DNA of 21,000 nucleotides from Chrysomallon squamiferum (Eukaryota; Mollusca; Gastropoda; Neomphalida; Peltospiridae), in NCBI GenBank assembly GCA_012295275.1, contig CM022676.1, positions 9,673,586 through 9,694,585 of the forward strand, read 5' to 3'. Position numbers and translations under genes: made by a program. Under the pieces are notes generated by a model that ran no database searches, was not told the origin of the DNA, and worked only from the letters and a program-made list of their open reading frames with translations. This document shows, in pieces, positions 19,366 to 21,000 of the stretch (the stretch's first letter is position 1; each line of letters opens with the position of its first letter).

Positions 19366-20626
19366 GTAGACTTTATAGTAAGTATTTCTATATTTTTTAT
19401 GAATCAGACTATACTATATTTATCTCGTTTATTTTGTGTATTTTGTACGAGTCAATGCTTTATGCATTAAACTTGAAACTGATTTTATTTGTAAGAAAGT
19501 CGCCATGTTCAAAACGGGTTTCGCCGAACACCTGGTCGCGTTGACTCGTTTTCGGAGGCACGTTGCTAATTAAAAGATAAAGGAAATGAAAAGCGCGGGC
19601 TGCTGTACTGAACCTTATCGTCTGTTTGTGAGTTCATTCTGCTACAGTACGACAATACGATGTTTTGTTTTTACACGACAGCACAATTGTAAGAGTCAAA
19701 ATAGGTGTAGTGAGGTGTAGCTTTATTTAAAAGTATCTTCTCATTTATTTCGTTTTGTGATAAAATTTTCCTTTCAGTACTCGCTCAGACGTAAAAATAA
19801 GATAATATAAATGTACACATTCTGTATTTATTACTTATTGAAATATTCATTCCAGGGCTCTAATATATATATTTCATTAAAAAAAAATTGTCTTGCATTT
19901 AATGTTTGTAATAAATGCAAACATGGAACATCCATAAATTTATAATCATGATAATGATATTGTATATGTGCGAATATGTCAGTTTGTTTATATATGTATA
20001 TATGAGAGGGTAGGACAGCTATATATCAACAGATCCCTATTATAATTTATTATATTTTTCTCTCTCACTTTTGAAATAATAATAATAATAATAATAACAT
20101 AGGGCAAAATACATTCAGCTATTACACTTTGAGCAATATTATATTTCCTTTACAAGTCCACACACACATTTGCAGTCTTTAGATGTAAAGTATATTTTAA
20201 ATTTGGTTTCTTTACTGTGAAATATATTAAGATCATTTTTAATGATTCTCTTTGCTAAGAAATACATGTTTAGGATTATTTTAATATGAAACCTATATGC
20301 TGTATTCTAAATGAAGGTAGCTTTTTTCTTGCTTTCTTTTTGGTTAAATTCTTGCCTGTATAATTTTTTTTTTTTTTTTTTTTTTTGTACATTTTCTACC
20401 TTAAGTTTTCAGTGCATGATATTTAACAAATATTTATTCCAATATCCAGCTTACTTTTTATTAGAAGTCAGTATTAAAGAAATTGCACCTTAACCTCTTA
20501 GTATAAAATAATTAACAAAGCTTCATTCTAAATTGTTTTTGTTGCCTTTTTAGGTGTAGATATTAAAAAAAAAAATTATTCTTTTATCTAGAAGTAAGTA
20601 CTAAAGAAATTCTACATTTAATCATC

Positions 20627-20660
<34 letters not shown>

Positions 20661-20903
20661 ACCCAAGTTTTAGGATAGATCCTTTTTTTTTTCTTGTTCT
20701 CTTTAGATGTGAACATTAAAGAAATTCTACTTTAAATCCCACTACAAAACATTTTCTAACAAAGTTGGGTAGGACAACTTTTTTTTATCTTTTTGTCTTT
20801 CCTCGGATGTAAACTCTTAACTAAGTAAAACCCAGTCGGCACTGTTTGATCATGCCTGTGTGTTCACGTTTCGTGTTGTCGTGATCTTTTCTCTCTCAAA
20901 CAG
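19366..20903. other. Non-coding region with a CpG-richer patch at about 19500-19640
   Basis: Positions 19500-19640 are locally CpG-rich (for example GTCGCGTTGACTCG and AGCGCGGG), which may mark an exon or promoter. The remainder is A+T-rich with (AAT)n at 20077-20096, a T-run at 20365-20386 and an A-run at 20631-20658. Confidence 0.5.
20455..20830. repeat. Diverged three-unit tandem repeat, period about 115-127 bases
   Basis: TTAAAGAAATT or CTAAAGAAATT recurs at about 20474, 20601 and 20716. Each is preceded by AGAAGT or AGATGT and followed by a TTTAA-C-C block and, in units one and three, TAACAAAG. The units are separated by T-rich runs. Confidence 0.75.
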
Positions 20904-21000
20904 ATGTAACTTGCAGAGCCAAATATTTGTTGACCTTTTCCCGAGTTAATCCTCGCCTTCCACTCAAATCGGACTCAGTCTGGCTCGGGCTCCGAGTTGG
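20904..21000. other. Possible exon at the window edge, strand undecided
   Basis: GC-richer and CpG-bearing. On the plus strand a strong acceptor (TTTTCTCTCTCAAACAG) ends at 20903, and a frame reads VTCRAKYLLTFSRVN then PRLPLKSDSVWLGLRV, open to the edge. On the minus strand a frame from the edge reads PTRSPSQTESDLSGRRGL then TREKVNKYLALQVTSV and stops. I recognise neither. One may be the edge of a neighbouring gene. Confidence 0.35.

Overview
The window is animal nuclear DNA. Both genes are split by GT-AG introns, and the intervening sequence is A+T-rich and packed with microsatellites and short tandem arrays: (GA)n, (CA)n, (CT)n, (ATT)n, (ATG)n and (TA)n. Repeat style, intron sizes and protein similarity suggest a spiralian invertebrate, most likely a mollusc. 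That placement is inference; no species-level marker is visible.

Positions 1-1870 hold possible 5' UTR sequence, a TAG/CAG-rich triplet tract and a long (GA)n tract. Positions 1903-9976 on the plus strand carry a complete nine-exon gene for a sodium-coupled solute symporter of the high-affinity choline transporter type (SLC5A7/CHT family). All nine coding exons join in phase to 540 residues with no frame break. Its introns carry a two-type minisatellite (about 3619-4115), a dispersed repeat (4706-4885), a 500-base (ATT)n tract and a 112-base three-copy tandem repeat.

Positions 9977-11413 are the convergent intergenic interval. Positions 11414-17351 on the minus strand carry a phytanoyl-CoA dioxygenase-family (Fe(II)/2-oxoglutarate) gene. 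Nine of its coding exons can be placed with matching splice phases. They include the HxD iron-binding exon and the 2-oxoglutarate-binding arginine region. The exon that should carry the second iron-binding histidine (motif like FHHPLxVHGS) is not found intact. Three damaged copies of it are visible: two in the correct intron (about 12540-12970) and one displaced into intron 2 (about 16010-16160). The gene is either broken at this exon, mis-assembled here, or its exon has been spread as part of a repeat.

Positions 17365-21000 hold a possible upstream 5' UTR exon of the dioxygenase gene and a few low-confidence exon candidates (18807, 19256, 20904-21000), with more simple repeats. The two main genes are tail to tail and nothing in their functions ties them together. 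I see no prokaryotic-type system, mobile-element coding region, RNA gene or CRISPR array.
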